From Dysidea avara (Eukaryota > Porifera > Demospongiae > Dictyoceratida > Dysideidae): 64,000 nucleotides of DNA. The notes below the pieces were generated by a model, which saw only the letters and a program-made list of their open reading frames with translations, was not told the origin of the DNA and searched no databases. Where the stretch lies: the NCBI RefSeq assembly GCF_963678975.1, contig NC_089274.1, positions 5,134,001-5,198,000 on the forward strand. Direction: 5' to 3'. The position numbers and the translations under genes are program-made. Shown here piece by piece: positions 10,622 to 24,300 of this stretch. How positions within the stretch are numbered: the stretch's first letter is position 1; each line of letters starts with the position of its first letter.

Positions 10622-13600
10622 TCATGGCCGAGGATCTGTTGGTTCAGGACATACGATGTCTTGCACTTCTGTTGGACAAAATTCTTTAATTTTATCGAAT
10701 AAATACCATTTCCTTTCTATAGATAGTCCATCAGGGATGATAACTTGTGGAAGATCTGTGTGATGTGGATGCCATGAAGAATTTTTCCGTAAGTTAATAC
10801 ACCGCTCGGTGTCAGAAATACGGTTTTTCACAAATACCTTTCCAGGGCGTGATGAGCTAAACCTAAAGTGGTGCAACTGCGTTATCCCCTTCAACGCAGT
10901 TTTGATGGTGTGTTGCTCGAAATACTCTGCCCAGTTGTACATTGGCACTATGTTGCTTCCGTCCTGTGCTCCAACTAGTTGAGCGTAGTTTGGTTTTGCT
11001 GACTGGTTTACTACTCTCACAATATCATCAAGACATCCAATAGAAGTCTTCTTATAGTTTTGCTTCAGCAGTCCAAAACACCAATCAGGACTAAACTTTG
11101 TGTGGCCAACAGGAATAAAAGAGATTGTGATATCATTATGTTGGCCAGTGAGAATGCGCCACATGAAGTAGTACATAAGAAACCGATTCTTATTCTGGCC
11201 ACAGCAATTATCTGCATGGAAATGGACTGTTTTTTCTCCAAATCCATGATGATAAAGGAAATGATGTAGCATTGAAATTATAGTATTTCCACCTTTGCCA
11301 ACATTGGATGCCTCGTCGATCAAGTAGTTTATCTGAAATTATAGCACATTGGAGATGCAACTCATAAACATCACAGTATCAACTTACTTGCCGAGGAACA
11401 GTTTCGCAACAGACACCAAATATGGCACATTTACGAGGTGTCAGAAAATAAATAGGACCAGGCTGGAAAGGGTTGCTTGGGTAATGGACCTACAATAAGT
11501 AAGTCATTATAGTCAGTTAGCTATGATTTTATGCAAATACCTGTTGTGACATGTCAAAGCTGTAATGTATGGTTTTATTGTTGGAGTTGCAAGGTATTTC
11601 TGCTCCAGGAAGAGGAACTTCCATCGTTTCACCATGTGTGTACAGCTCTTCCAATGCTTTCACACTGTCCTTGCATGCCTTTCTGTAATAGTCCCTCTCC
11701 TCCTTAACATGTTTGATGTGTGTTTCAGCTTCCTTGATGGTCTACAGTAGGAAAAACAATAGAACTTTGATACTTTTCAGAATAGAATACTGGCAAACCT
11801 TGATTTGTTAAGTGTTTAGCATGTGAAGCTTTGTAATGACAATCTGCACATTATAGACATGGCTTTGTTGTAATTTACAGTAGGTTACTAAAGTGATATT
11901 CATCACCAAAATGGTCATCTCTAATTGGGATATTCTAATATTTTCATGTATTGTTTTCTATAATGTCATGATTATGTCTCTAAATTTACCTGTGACTTTT
12001 CTTCTTCTGGTTTATTAATGGATCTCATAATAGCTGTGCTATTTTGTTGACAGACCCAACACAAATCTGTGCGTGGCTTGGCAATGAGAATGTGTGGGAG
12101 CAGCTTTCTCCAGTATGCGAGAAAAGTGGTGTTTGCTACGTATCTGATGCCAGCCTGAATGCAAGAGTCTTTGTAACGTCTCCACACATCCTAAATGTGA
12201 GTAAATACAATAATGATTCAGCACTAGATCGTTCTGAGTGGTGTCACTGTTTGAAATGTAAAATAATTGTTTTCTCTTTCTTTTTGTTTGGGTGGGGGAG
12301 AGTCATCTGTTTACATCTCTCAAATGTTTGCGTTTACAATACAACTTGTAGTGCGATTTTGTTACGCCCGACATATGTGACCGTCTCAGCGAAAACTCGC
12401 ATTGTTTGCACAAGCATGCATATTTAGAAAAATGAAAATTATTTGTAAAATTATGCATTCTAAAGGAAAAAGTTTGCAAGTTTAAATGGGGCCGGTTCTC
12501 TGGGAAGGAAGTCTCAAAACAATGACAACTATATACCATCTTACTCGCCTGCTCATGGAGAGTTCAAAAATCCTTGTTTTGTTTCTGTAGCGCTAATAGT
12601 ATATGGTTGATACGTGCATTTGTTAACAGTGCAGTAGACGTGAAGAATCGTTGCCATTTCTTTTGTAAAACTGGCTTTGTGAGTAACCACGCAATCAAAT
12701 ACCAGTCTAAACCTATGCCTCAGTTGATTGGCCAATGACTGCTGAATCTTTTAAGCCAAATTTCAACAGTGTAGGGTAAAGCAAACAAGAGTTACAGCCT
12801 CGAATGTAAGCGCATGTAATTTATGTTTAGTATAGTTGTTGTACAAATCGATTTTCTTACTCTACCTACTGTCTAGCACTATAATTCCAAAACTGCTCAC
12901 CGGAATTAGCTGAAATTTGGATTATCCACTCCTTAGGCACTAGAGATAACGCTGAGACAATAAAAAGAAATTCAGCAAGTGTGCAAAAAAGCGGGTTTTT
13001 GCTGAGACGGTCATGTATAGAGTATGTTGTTTCTATGTTTGAAAGCTTCTAACATGTCAACTTTTATGAAAAAATATTATGTGAGTAGGATCACATGATC
13101 TCAATGGTTCCTTGAATGCCAGTTTTGAAATCCCAAGAACTTATAGAATTGTTTCAGTCCTTTCATACAAGAAAACTAACCTTTTTACTGCTGCTCGATG
13201 GTAACAATTTCATATCGTCTCTTTTATATCCAGGTATGCGTCCAGGCAAGAGGATGGCATGTTGTTCAGCATAGTTCTGCAGAAACTTGACAGCAGCATT
13301 GATGACATCAAATGGCATGGCGTTGTGAGGAAGACACTTACTGTTTCCATGGACTCGTGGTGTCATTCCACATTCCAAGTAATGTGACCTAATGGACTGA
13401 AGTCTCTTCTTTGGTCCAATTCCATAAAGAAACCCAAAGGTAACTGAACAAACCGGAACCCTGTTGTGCATGTAGTCAGAATAGTTCCTTTGTCTCCTTT
13501 TAGCCTTGTGTCTACCATCTATGATGTTCTCACTCCTGTTCAATGTTGTCATCAATGACCCTAAGATGACCATGTCAAGTTCGTCGTGTGTCATAAGAGA

Positions 13601-14466
13601 GGCTTGAGCCCTCATTTCAATGAAGTGCTCTGTTGTGAACTGAGAGCTACATGGTCTACCATCAGTCTTCTTGCAACCACATGTGTTTACTACGAACTCT
13701 TCACAAAGTAGACCTTCCCTTTCATCTACCAGTGTACTACTACCTGTGGCTGGAGGTGGTAATGATGAACTGCTACTGTCACTGTTTGAATCCATTCTCC
13801 TTCTTTTCCTTGCAGATGTTGAACCAGGAGTACTACTGCTTCTGTTGGTAAGTGGTGTGCTAGTGAATGGCTGATTATCATTCAGTGATGTATCAGGCAG
13901 TGATGTATCAGGCGTACTGGTGATGGGCTGACTATCATTCAGTGATGTATCAGGCGTACTGGTGATCTGCTGACTATCAGTAGACACTACACTGGCTGGG
14001 CAATACACTTCTGGAACACAAGAAGATTCTGGAGTCATCGTTTCCTGGTGGTTATTTGCTAGTGGAGACTGAAGCATGCCACTGCCTGGAGACATAGTAG
14101 TATCAACTGCTGAAGTAAAGTTCAGGGAAATCTCTTCTTCGAAAAGACCTACTGTTCAACTAATTTTAATGTTTTTTGTGTATGTTGTAAATATACCTGC
14201 ATTGTTGTCAAATTCTTCATAAGTGTCTTCATCACATTCAGTAGTGTTTACATCGTAACCTAGGTGGAATTTTCACCTCGACATGGCAGAAATATTTTAA
14301 TGGATTCCTTACCACATTCCGATTCTACGTCACTTTCATCATCGTCAAAATATTCCTCAATAAGCGCCTCAAATTCTTCGTGGTTTGTGTTTAGAGAGTG
14401 ACCAAGCCCATCGTTACAAAGAGAGTTTAAAGCTGAAGTAACTCTATTTCTACTCCGACTGGCCAT
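10622..14466 (-). CDS. Spliced transposase-like protein with HADNCCGQNKN motif (seven exons)
   Basis: Predicted exons on the minus strand: 14466-14313, 14259-14197, about 14148-13183, about 12190-11992, about 11742-11541, about 11490-11390 and 11334-10622. Each has AG and GT borders. The first exon starts MASRSRNRVTS and is acidic. Exon 3 carries short Ser/Thr-Pro repeats (SQPITSTPDTS). Exon 4 has a CxxC segment (DLCWVCQQ). Exons 6-7 contain YFLTPRKCAIFGVCCE, then HADNCCGQNKNRF and FIPVGHTKFSPDWCFGLLK. These belong to a family I recall as common and uncharacterised in cnidarian and sponge genomes, perhaps Pfam DUF7869 (name from memory). The Asp-bearing HADNC and HTKFSPD motifs suggest an RNase-H-fold transposase. 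The TIRs at 9869 and 14754 support that role. Confidence 0.75.
12376..13015. mobile_element. TGTGAC-family MITE nested in a transposase intron, 640 bp
   Basis: The ends TGTGACCGTCTCAGC and GCTGAGACGGTCATG are inverted repeats, with TA at both outer sides (12374-12375 and 13016-13017). It lies wholly in the intron between transposase exons 3 and 4, so it need not break the gene. Plus-strand ORFs crossing it are not genes. Confidence 0.7.
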
Positions 14467-14754
14467 TGCAGCAGCTTCGCGCGCAAAAGAACCGCCATTG
14501 AAAACAAATCGGCTATTTGTAAGTGATTCCGTGTTACATCTATCGTAATATGTGCACATGGCCCTATATTTTGCATAGTATCTTTCGGTACGATGTACCC
14601 ACGAAGCTATAATTTTGCAGTGTAATAGCCTAGGCTTATGCGTACCCATATATGCAATAAAAAAGGAGGCTTATTATTTTTGGAAATTTTCAGTCGCTCT
14701 TTACTCGAGTTTTGAAATGTGCGAAAAAGGTACCTTTTCGCAAATCGGGTCACA

Positions 14755-15065
14755 AATAAACTTTTGCCTTACTACGTATACCCTATATTGATCGTGTGTT
14801 TCATAGCAAGATGTGCTAAATACAACAGCAGTACCATACTGGGATGAATACTCGCAAGTGAAACAGGTGCCACACCCATTAATTAGCAAGTTTTTTATCA
14901 CTTGCACTCTTGCGAGATGACGTTGCATTTGAGCGGTAACGTATTTGATAACAAAGAAAATGTTTACATTGATGGAGAGAGGTACAGTTGACTGCTTTAT
15001 CCTGGATGTGGCATGGAAGGCAGGAGTACATACTGGATATGCATGCACAACAGCAAGATGAGATA
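14755..15065. other. Spacer; no gene supported
   Basis: The minus-strand ORF 15183-14701 runs through the transposon TIR and the MITE arm, so it is an accident of sequence. No other feature is seen. Confidence 0.45.
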
Positions 15066-15392
15066 AAACTAACCAAGAGTACATAATAATAGAGTAGGGA
15101 GGAGAGTGTCTAACTTCAGTTAATTCACCAAACTCACTGTGCTCAGACCTTGCGCAATCAACCATAGCCACCAAAGGTGACAAATGGCTTGCTCTATGAA
15201 GGAGGTTATAGTACTTCTACTGCTTCAATTAGAAAATATCAACAGTCTTCTGTTCACTTAAAGGTATTGATTTAATACTAGAAGTTTTATGGATTGAAGT
15301 AGGAGGGTTTGAGCACAGTGTGTTTGTATGGATTATATTGAGAGTTAGACACTCTCCTCCCACTTCTATTATTATGTACTCTTGAACTAACT
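15066..15392. mobile_element. Foldback/TIR element of about 330 bp
   Basis: The arm at about 15066-15115 (AAGAGTACATAATAATAGAG then GGAGGAGAGTGTCTAAC) is the reverse complement of about 15345-15392. A similar block, GGACACTCTCCTTAT then ATGAACTCTTGAC, occurs near 18988-19035, so the family is dispersed. Confidence 0.6.
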
Positions 15393-16079
15393 ATGGAATA
15401 GATTGTACTGTAAGTAATCTGTATAGAATAGTTCTGTGGAGTGTAATACACCTTTGTAAATATTTAGTTGGGACTCATTTTCTGGGTTTTTTAAAATCAA
15501 AGTTAACGGTATTGACTAGTTAACGGTTTGCTTTTGATAGTTTCGTCACAGTTATTACGTAAACAATTTAAACAACATAGTCAACTTTACTTAATAGCAA
15601 GTATTTAGATATATGTATAGTTACTAAGTAGTTCTGTGTATTGGATAGGTAGTATGACACAATTCAGCCAGTGGTCCCTGAGAGTTTGGCCAGTTAATCA
15701 GTAGTTCTGAACACTGTAGTAAGATCGATATTGTGATAACATTGTTTCACTAAAACTTGGGCAATACAACTATCGTTTTGTTTGTATTATATCACAGTTT
15801 TACAATAATACTAGTACGTACATAGTTACCGCCCAGCAATACATACTCTAGCTACATGTATCTTAGCACTAGATTACATTTCAACTAATACAAACTTACA
15901 AATGTATAGGCAAGATCATGTCGTATGTGCAGTACATACACAGCATCAAAACTGAAGTTGGGTCACATTGTTTCTTACCCACCTATACTCTAAACAGTAA
16001 TGTGGATGGGCAGATTCTTATTTCATTTATTATAAGTGAATTAGATAACTCACATGACTTGGAATGTAACATTCTCAGT
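15393..16079. other. No gene or repeat recognised
   Basis: No frame of useful length and no inverted or direct repeat was seen in this AT-rich stretch. Confidence 0.4.
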
Positions 16080-16762
16080 GGGTAGTGCTAAAAGCCGGAA
16101 CGGAATGGAACGGAACGGAACCAATTAGGGCGCGCGCCAAGTAGAAAAATCGTTTGAGACGGATTTTGCATCGTTTCCAACTGCCACACAGTGACTACAA
16201 TTGTGCTAGAGTTCATTTCCTTCTACTTATATGCAAGCTAGAAATCGTGCTCTCGACGTTTCTATTTAATGCTCGCCACGTGGCATGTGATTTTACCAAT
16301 CCATCAACTTCTGTTTAATCCTGATGTAGAATTGCTTCCTTATCATTGTAAAAGGTAAACTACTGTAGTATTTTCATGTTATAGTCGTGTCCATCTCTTT
16401 AGTAACAGCGAGGATGGTTTTCTGAAGTCTGCCAGCATGGGCAATAATTTACGAGAGTTAACCACAGTGCATGTTAGTGGCTGTGAATCATATGCTTATA
16501 GTGCTTACAAAGTAATAGTTTAGCAGGTTAAATGATAGTTTTTTCAGCGTAGGTAATTGCAAAACGCTTTCGTGCAGTGGGTATTAAATAGAAACTTCGA
16601 GCGAGCGATTTCTAGCATGCCTACAAGCAGAAGAAAACTAACTTTAGCACAATTCTAGTCACTACGTAATGGTAAGAAACGGTGTACAATCTGCAAAAAC
16701 GATTCATTAACTTGGCGCGCGCCCCATTCCGTTCCATTCCGTTCCGGCTTTTAGCACTACCC
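16080..16762. mobile_element. hAT-type MITE H1, copy 1, with 8-bp target duplication
   Basis: The ends are GGGTAGTGCTAAAAGCCGGA and its reverse complement, followed by repeated GGAACGGAATGGAACGGAAC text. TTCTCAGT flanks both sides (16072-16079 and 16763-16770), an exact 8-bp duplication typical of hAT elements. The interior is itself partly palindromic and non-coding. A second copy is at 19056-19730. Confidence 0.85.
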
Positions 16763-17639
16763 TTCTCAGTTTGCTCTAGCTAGTTAATCGTTTACGGTAC
16801 AATGATCATTGATGCAGTATAGTAAGGGAATTGACAATGCGGTGAACATATGTCAAGCATTAAGCTAATATTTTTAAAAGTTTGTGATGTTATTCAGTAA
16901 CTAACAGTTAACTGTCAATAAAATTGTGGCTAGCTTAAATTCATAGTCACAAAGTAACAAACATATGTGACTGGTAGGCCCAAGTGAAAACGTGTCATTT
17001 TCACAAAACTATAAAATTTTATTTTGAAAAATAAGTGTATTGAAGCAAATACGTGTATCACATAAAACTATTACACATGTTTTAATCACTTTGGCATGCA
17101 GTGAAAAAAGGCTCAAATTAACAAAAGTACTAGTGAAATAACAAGTTGATGTTATGCTACTTCTAAAAACCAGGTGCCATGCAGCTAGCTAACTCATCTG
17201 GAAATAACCAATAGGTTTTTAGTTGTACAATAATACATAGTTAATTTATTTTAATTCTCGAATTTTGTAATTCATGAAATTTTTGTAATTCTTCAATTAT
17301 GTTGCTATGCACTGCTAAGGAAGTGCTTGTTAACAAACTGCTTTTAACAACATATTACGCACAGAAGTATCTTCTAAACTGTTTTATAGTTTGAGTATTG
17401 TGTTTTTTCTCACAAATTCTCTTGACAAAGCCTCAGAACTGCTCTTCATTTTCATTCGCGTACGTAGGGCCTCTTCCCAACTCAACGGGATAGGCTATTC
17501 CTGGTAGTCTACGAGGCTAGCACTGTTGTTTCTCAATTGTTAAACGCCTGTAAAACCCGAAGGGAAGGTAATTCAACAAAGCCTGAGGAGACTTGCCACA
17601 GCCGTATTTCAGACCGTTGAAAAGAAACCACAAAGTTTA

Positions 17640-17800
17640 CCTGTGCAGAAGTTTAGTACAGCCTTTATTTTGATTTTATTTCTTACGTAAAAACTGCTTT
17701 TACCATTTAACGATTTTGCTCACATGGGTGCGTACGGACAAACACACACACATACACACTTTTTTGAAAACAATTTCAGTAAACCAGGTGCACATCTGGT
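17640..17800 (+). repeat. Dispersed repeat R2, copy 1
   Basis: This segment matches 35545-35800 in the same order. Shared text includes TGTGCAGAAGTT, TTCTTACGTAAAA, CTGCTTTTACCATT and GAAAACAATTTCAGTAAA. The two copies differ in an internal simple repeat (ACACACA here, GGTA/GGTG there). Class unknown. Confidence 0.6.
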
Positions 17801-17857
17801 TAAAAAATTACTAACTTAAAAACGAAGCAAGATTCCAGCAATAAAAAGTAGTGGATT

Positions 17858-17985
17858 GTAGCTATGAGGTAAAATCCCTACTTGACATTATAGCAATGTG
17901 GGAAAATCCATGTTTTCACCATCTTAAGATTAGGATTTTCCCGCACTGCTCATCAAGTAGGGATTTTCCGTCATATAGCTACCAT
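17858..17985. repeat. Small foldback element
   Basis: The left arm TAGCTATGAGGTAAAATCCC and the right arm GGGATTTTCCGTCATATAGC are inverted, with ACTTGA mirrored inside. The ORF at 17851-18288 reads across it and is rejected. Confidence 0.6.
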
Positions 17986-18376
17986 AATCTCTTCTTTCAC
18001 TACCTTTTTATCATCGAAACCCATAATTTTTATTCCAATAGTTTAAATTTTTTGCTAGAACATAGTTATAAAATACACTGTTGTTGTTGTGACTGCTGTA
18101 TTAGAGTATCTATTCAGCTACGTAGCAAATTAAGCTGGGGGCGTGGTACTGGTACTATACCTTGTTTTCTATGGAGCCAGATCGTTGAGAAGCATGCTCT
18201 CAGCAAGAGGTATCATGGGGTGTTTTTATCATGTAAGGGGGCGTGGCCCATTGCCATCATTTATATAAGCTGCTACCTGAAATACTAGTCTGCTAAGCCC
18301 ATAGATAAGAGACAAGCATTTCAAGGAATGACAGATTTTTGCTCAGCCAGTCACATATATCGTAAATACAGTATAC

Positions 18377-21300
18377 TCAATGTCTTACCCTTACTCCCTC
18401 AGCAATGATCTTCAGTGTTTCACACACACATTCCCACAATTCAGTGTCATAGACATCATCAATTGTACTAAGACATGTCCAATGTAAACTATTGGCCTGT
18501 ACACACATAATGTAAAATAGAGCATACTCACAATAAACAGTAAGCAAAAACCCACCACGTTCACACATTTCTCAAAATACTTCATTATTAGGAGCAACAA
18601 ATTAAAGGAGTAAACTGCCAATATTTTAGTGTGAATTGGCAAATCCATAGCACTCGATTACCCATGTGTGCAAACAAGAAAAATAAGAAATGTCACGTAA
18701 CTGACAAGAGTGGCCTATTCTTGTAACATGCAAGAAGCCATAGAGTCAAGAATCGTTAGCACTGTTGCACGTGAAAACCTCAGAATGGCCGTATTATTCA
18801 TGAATGTCCTACGAGAAATGTTTGTCTAAGTAAGAAATACTAAAAGCTTGTGTTAGTTCAGTTTATGGCGACATTGTTAAGCAGGCATTCAAGCGACGTT
18901 ATGTTCAATTACTGACATCACTAGTTATACAAAGAAAAATAGGACTCAGAAGTGGTATATTATAACTTTACAATACGCCCTTCTATATGAGAATAGGACA
19001 CTCTCCTTATATGTGCATACATATGAACTCTTGACAAAAACAGGAATCTTTATTTGGGTTGTGCTAAAAGCCAGAACGGAATGGAACAGAACGGAACCAT
19101 ATGGATGGGCGCATGCCTAGTAGAAAAATCGTTTGTAGCAGATTTTACACCGTTTCCAACTGCCACACAGTAACTAGAATTGTGCTAAAGTTAGTTTCCT
19201 TCTACTTAAAAGCATGCCAGAAATCCCACTCTTAAAGTTTCTATTTAATGCCTGCCACGTGGCATATTGTGTTCTTACCAATCCATCAAATTCTGTTTAA
19301 TCTTGATGTAGGATTATTTCCTTATCATTCTAAAAGGTAAACTACTGTACTTTCATGTTATAGTTGTGTCCAAGCCTTTAGTAACAGTGAGGATGGTTTT
19401 CTGAAGTCTGCCAAGATTGGCAGTGATTTACGAGAGTTAACCACAGTGTATGTTAGTGGCTGTGACTTATATGTTTACAATGCTTACAAAATAGTAGTTA
19501 GCAGGATATACATGATCGTTTTTCATAAGTGATTGCAAAACCGGGCAAAACACATTCCTGCAGTGGGCATTAAATAGAAACTCCGAGCGAGCAATTTCTA
19601 GCATGCCTACTGGTAGAAAAAAACAATTCTAGCTACTATGTGACAGTAGAAAATGGTGCACAATCTGCAAAAACAATTTTAAACCTGGAGCACGTCCTGT
19701 TCCATTCCGTTCTGGCTTTTAGCACTACCCTCTTTATTTCTACTGCATCATAAGCATGCAAAACACCTATATAACTCTATACCCTAAGCTGTACAAAAAC
19801 GAAACAAAAATACTCTTGAGCTGGCAAACCTGATAGCAGAGAGGTTTGATTGATTCAAACCTTGTTTCACTATGTATAGTACTCATGTCCACATTTTATT
19901 TATTTATTTTTTTTGTAGCAAGTATGTTATTTTCTCCACCCTACAGTATATATTATTAGCAAAGTAAGTAGGATTTTGCAAACATCGTGAGTTTTCGCTC
20001 ATCACTACTAATAGCATGTACATAACTACAGCAGTAACTTTGGTACTTTACAGCAAAAAGCCACTAATTGTATAAGATTTAGTGACAAGTACACACATCT
20101 CACTACATAAACAGTAGATAGTATCCCTGCCAGTGGACTATCCTCTTTGTAGAGTTTAGGATATCCTCCCCCTCCTCCTTGGCCTTGGAAAGACTGCACT
20201 TCTTTTAGCTTTGTATTGCTGTCATGAAGCAGCTGTATCAACAAACATTTGAAAAGTTCAAAAAATAAACACTTGTTTTGAAAACAAACAATGCTATGAA
20301 TGATGTACTGTGCTAACACAGTAGATTATCAAGAAATTTATGATACCTGCATCAGCAACTGAAGTTCCGATGACATGGTGGCCATCTCATTATTCAGAAC
20401 TGACAGTTTCTGCTCCTTCACTACTTTTTGCATATCAGCATACTACGTACATACAAGTAACAAATCCAATTAAGTTGATTTTGCAGGAAACTTGTATGCA
20501 TTGCATACACTCACAATTCTATTAATATATTCCAACTTCTGACAAGATTCTTCAAAACCTTCAAAAGCCTTTCTAAGAATTGTCAAAGCTTTTTTCAGAA
20601 ATGCACTGATCTAAATAAACACACGTGTGTAAGTGAATACATTCACCAATGGTCGCACACCTGCTTGTGAGGTATTAAGTTAACCACCTTGCTAACTAGC
20701 ACAATCATCATAGTAACACATCCTGACCACACATCAGACTTGTGGGTGATCATTGGCTCGCCCTCATCAGTTCTGTAGAATGACTGGACACCAAAAGATG
20801 CAGCAAGATATTATGTGCCACAATATCTTGATTCATGATGCACTACGTATATGTGCTTGTACGTACAGTACAACCAATACCCATGTACACCACACAAACA
20901 CACACACACACACGCACACCTCTGGGGATCTCATTTGCACAGTTCCAGCTGGATCATGTTGGGCCATTTTCTCCCAGTAGCTATGTTTGGCATTTGCTCC
21001 CTCATGGCAAAGCAACCCCATATCACCCAACACATACAGCACTCGATTTTCTTTATTGCAGATGCACTTTAAAGTACTGTAACATTCACAATTCTGTTGC
21101 ACCAAAATGTTGGAGGCTGTGTGAACAATATAGTGGAATACACAAACTTGAATATGCACAGACAATAACTTACGTTTTATATCTCTGTGTACAAGTTCCT
21201 GTGTCTTCAAATAGCTCAGCCCATCAAAAACTTGATGGAACAACTCCAGGTAGTTACGGAAAATGCATTTCTTTTGGTCACCAAAATCGGCCATGTATTC

Positions 21301-24300
21301 CAATACACAATGACATTTGGAGGGATCAGTATGTTTTAACTGCTCATCAAGTCCCTCTATATTGAGACTAAACAATAAGTCAACATAAACCAAATAAAAC
21401 TCACTTTGATTCATAAAAGGCATTACAAACAAATAAGAACGCTTGTCAACATTTTTGTCATCTTTGATTAGAGGACCTACATAAATAAAAATGATTTGCA
21501 GGTCCAGTATCAATTAAACTAGTTGATGCATTATTGCATCTTCCATTTGAGTTGCACACTGCGCTACACACCGTTAGCTAGTACAGTTAAACCTCTCTAA
21601 TCCAACGCTCAATGGGAGCTAAAATTTGTGCTGGATTAAGGAGGTTGTCGGATTATCAAGTCACCTCTGTAATTCGACATTGTACAATATCTAGAATTAT
21701 GTCAGATTATGCAGTAAATTACAGATAGAATGGATCACAAAAGGTAATTAATTTTAGACTACAACAAGTTTGATACTGAAATTTGATTGGCTGAAAATGT
21801 GGTCTCTAAATCTCATAGTGCCACTCTCTTGTCCAATAGAGACCACGCTCTGAGGCGATACGAAACACGGCAATCGTGTGTCTGTAACATTGACAATGCA
21901 TGAACATTTAAATGGCTAATAACAACCATGCTGAATTAGAGGGGGTATAATGGGCTTGTTTGTACTATTCAACACTACATTTCTTGTTTACAAGCAGCTG
22001 TCAAGACACAACAATGAGTTGTAGTTGAATATAGCACCCACACACATGGGCATTTAAATGGGTAGCAACAGTTATGCTGAATTAGAGGGAGGTGTAGAGA
22101 GCTTTTTTCTAGTAATTAACCATACATTTCTAGTTTACAAGCAGTTGTCAACTCAAGGTACATTATTAAGTTGTAGTCTAAATACGTAAGTTAGACATCA
22201 AGAACCAATGGGTTCTACAGGATTAAGAAAACCCTCAGGCCCTTAGTAGTAGGGCTAAAACGAATATTCTAAAGGAAAGAGAAGGAATATTTTTAGTCAA
22301 GAGCAAATAACTATATACAGTGTAACACTGAAATATAGTGTATATGTGTTATTTCTTATTACGTGTTTAAAATTTGATATCTTAAAACCTCCGTAGGCAG
22401 CTTTTGAAATGAAATAAAAGAAAAGTGTCTGATGATGTAGCTACTAGAGGTGTACCGATGAGTATTTTTCAGTTGTATCGACATCCAATTAATTTGTACC
22501 TGATACTGATTAAATTATTGTATATTTTGTAAAGTGTAAATCAAATAGAATTACAGGTGTAGCTACTACATGATATGATTTGTAGCATTGAGAAAAGAGA
22601 AGTGATGCACAACTACCTATGGTGGTATGGCCTATTACACAACCCAGACAATTAGGCACCGCAAATATTTTAATACGTGCTCCCTCAATTCTCCTGATTA
22701 CTCTGTGTTTTGATTGGTTACCAAGATGGCTGTTATACATCTCGTTATACATAGGTGATCACTTTAGTTTTTCCCGTAGTATAGTTTTTTATTCTTAAAG
22801 TGTAGCTAACAGCTACCGTTCTGGGTAAGAATATTTTAACACTAACGGCAGTACTTACATGCGCAGTCCTATGGCTTCTTGTAACTTAGTGTTTAATACA
22901 ATAGTGTAGAGGGGCTTTCTGTTTGTTTGTAATGAGCAAAAAGGCTTTTCATAGCTGGCCATGCAAACTATTTGATTCATAGAGCGTTTGTACCCATTAT
23001 TACTGAATATGGAAGGCATATCAAAAAAAAAATTATTACTGAATATGGAAGGCATATCAGCAACCGATCTGATCACCCTCGCAATCAACAATCCAATTAT
23101 CAGTACATCTCTAGTGCAGTGTCTGATGTTATTGAAGTTGTAGAGACTGACAAAGATTCTTCATTGCTAGTGTCCGCCATCTTTACCATAATTTTGAAGT
23201 TTTGAATTACAATAAGTGCTCCGAACGAATTCGAATCGAATTCAAATATTCGGTATATTCGTTTTAGCCCTACTTAGTAGTTCCCTCACTGTGCTTGGGC
23301 GCTACAGCCCAGGGCCTTTGAGTTTTCTAAATCCCATATTGACAAAAATTGATAATTATACAACCAAGTTGTAAGAATAATACGAAATGCGGTTAAAATT
23401 ACGTCATTAATAATGAATGAATAAATAATAAATAATGTTTGAGAAAACTACGAGGCCTAGAGACATGAACTAAGCGGGGATAGATTCGCCTGTGAATGAA
23501 GGCACAACTGTATAATAAGTACGCCTGCTCGTGCTGATGACTTTACCGTACGTGTAATTCTATATAACGCCCAGCACCACGCCCTTGTTTAATTACAGAT
23601 TGCTCGAACGAGAAGATTAGTAAATGTCCGCGGAGAGGCCAGGCGCCACTTTACTGGTAAGCAACAACATTACAAGTATGTTTAAATGTTTGTAACTGTG
23701 TCTTTTGTGTGCAGGATATGCGCTCCAGACGTCATGCAGTGAACGACCAGCTGATGACCAGTTGGGATACCAGCTGCAATGGCGGATCCAGGATGGGGCA
23801 TTTGGGGCAAATCCCCCCCCCCCCTCCCCCTTCAAGAAATTGCATACAAGATCGAGATACTCTAATAGAGCAGTCAATTACTCTAATAAAGCAGTCACAA
23901 CGTTCATGAGGCAGTGCAGCTTACTTATGAAGCTATAAATAGAATTTTATTTTACATAACATACGTGATATAATATATTTGGTAAAGGATAACTAGCTAT
24001 TATTGTTGCGACCCTTTTTTTTTTTGCTCTTCAACTTTTTTCAGCAAGGTGCCCCCCCTCTTTCCAAACTCTGGATCTCCGCCCCTGAGCTGATGCGCTT
24101 ATAAACAACCAGCTGGAACAACAAGGTAATGAGTAATGCAATACTTGTACCGGTAGTTGTATTATAGGTCTACATCTTCATCCTTCATCTGGCTTGCTAG
24201 CGGCTGGAATTATTTTCATTATACCGCCACCTTCATCTGGCTTGCTGGCGGCTGGAATTATTTTCCACTCGGCCTAACTACTAGTCTACTGTGAGTCTGT

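Larger units (their letters stand above)
9869..14754 (-). mobile_element. Complete TIR transposon with a spliced transposase, 4.9 kb
   Basis: The left end begins TGTGACCGGATTTGCAAAAA, then GGTACCTTTTTCGCACA. The right end is its reverse complement with few mismatches (ending CGCAAATCGGGTCACA). The TIRs are about 45 bp. Between them lies a seven-exon minus-strand gene (14466-10622) with the HADNCCGQNKN motif. A MITE with the same TGTGAC start is inserted in its third intron. No clear target duplication is seen at the outer ends, although related MITEs are flanked by TA. This is a candidate source of mobilising activity for the TGTGAC MITEs across the window. The superfamily is not assigned. 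Confidence 0.75.
16966..18355. mobile_element. TGTGAC-family element of about 1.4 kb with TA duplication
   Basis: The ends TGTGACTGG and CCAGTCACA are each flanked by TA. The perfect TIR is short. It contains a dispersed repeat (17640-17800) and a foldback (17858-17985), so it was itself invaded. No transposase frame is seen. Confidence 0.5.

Noticed and set aside
12044..12427. 127-aa plus-strand ORF
   Set aside because: Antisense to transposase exon 4 and running into the nested MITE.
14701..15183. 160-aa minus-strand ORF
   Set aside because: It reads through the transposon TIR and a MITE arm with no family resemblance.
20835..21365. 176-aa plus-strand ORF
   Set aside because: Antisense to two kinase exons with clear catalytic motifs and including the CA repeat.
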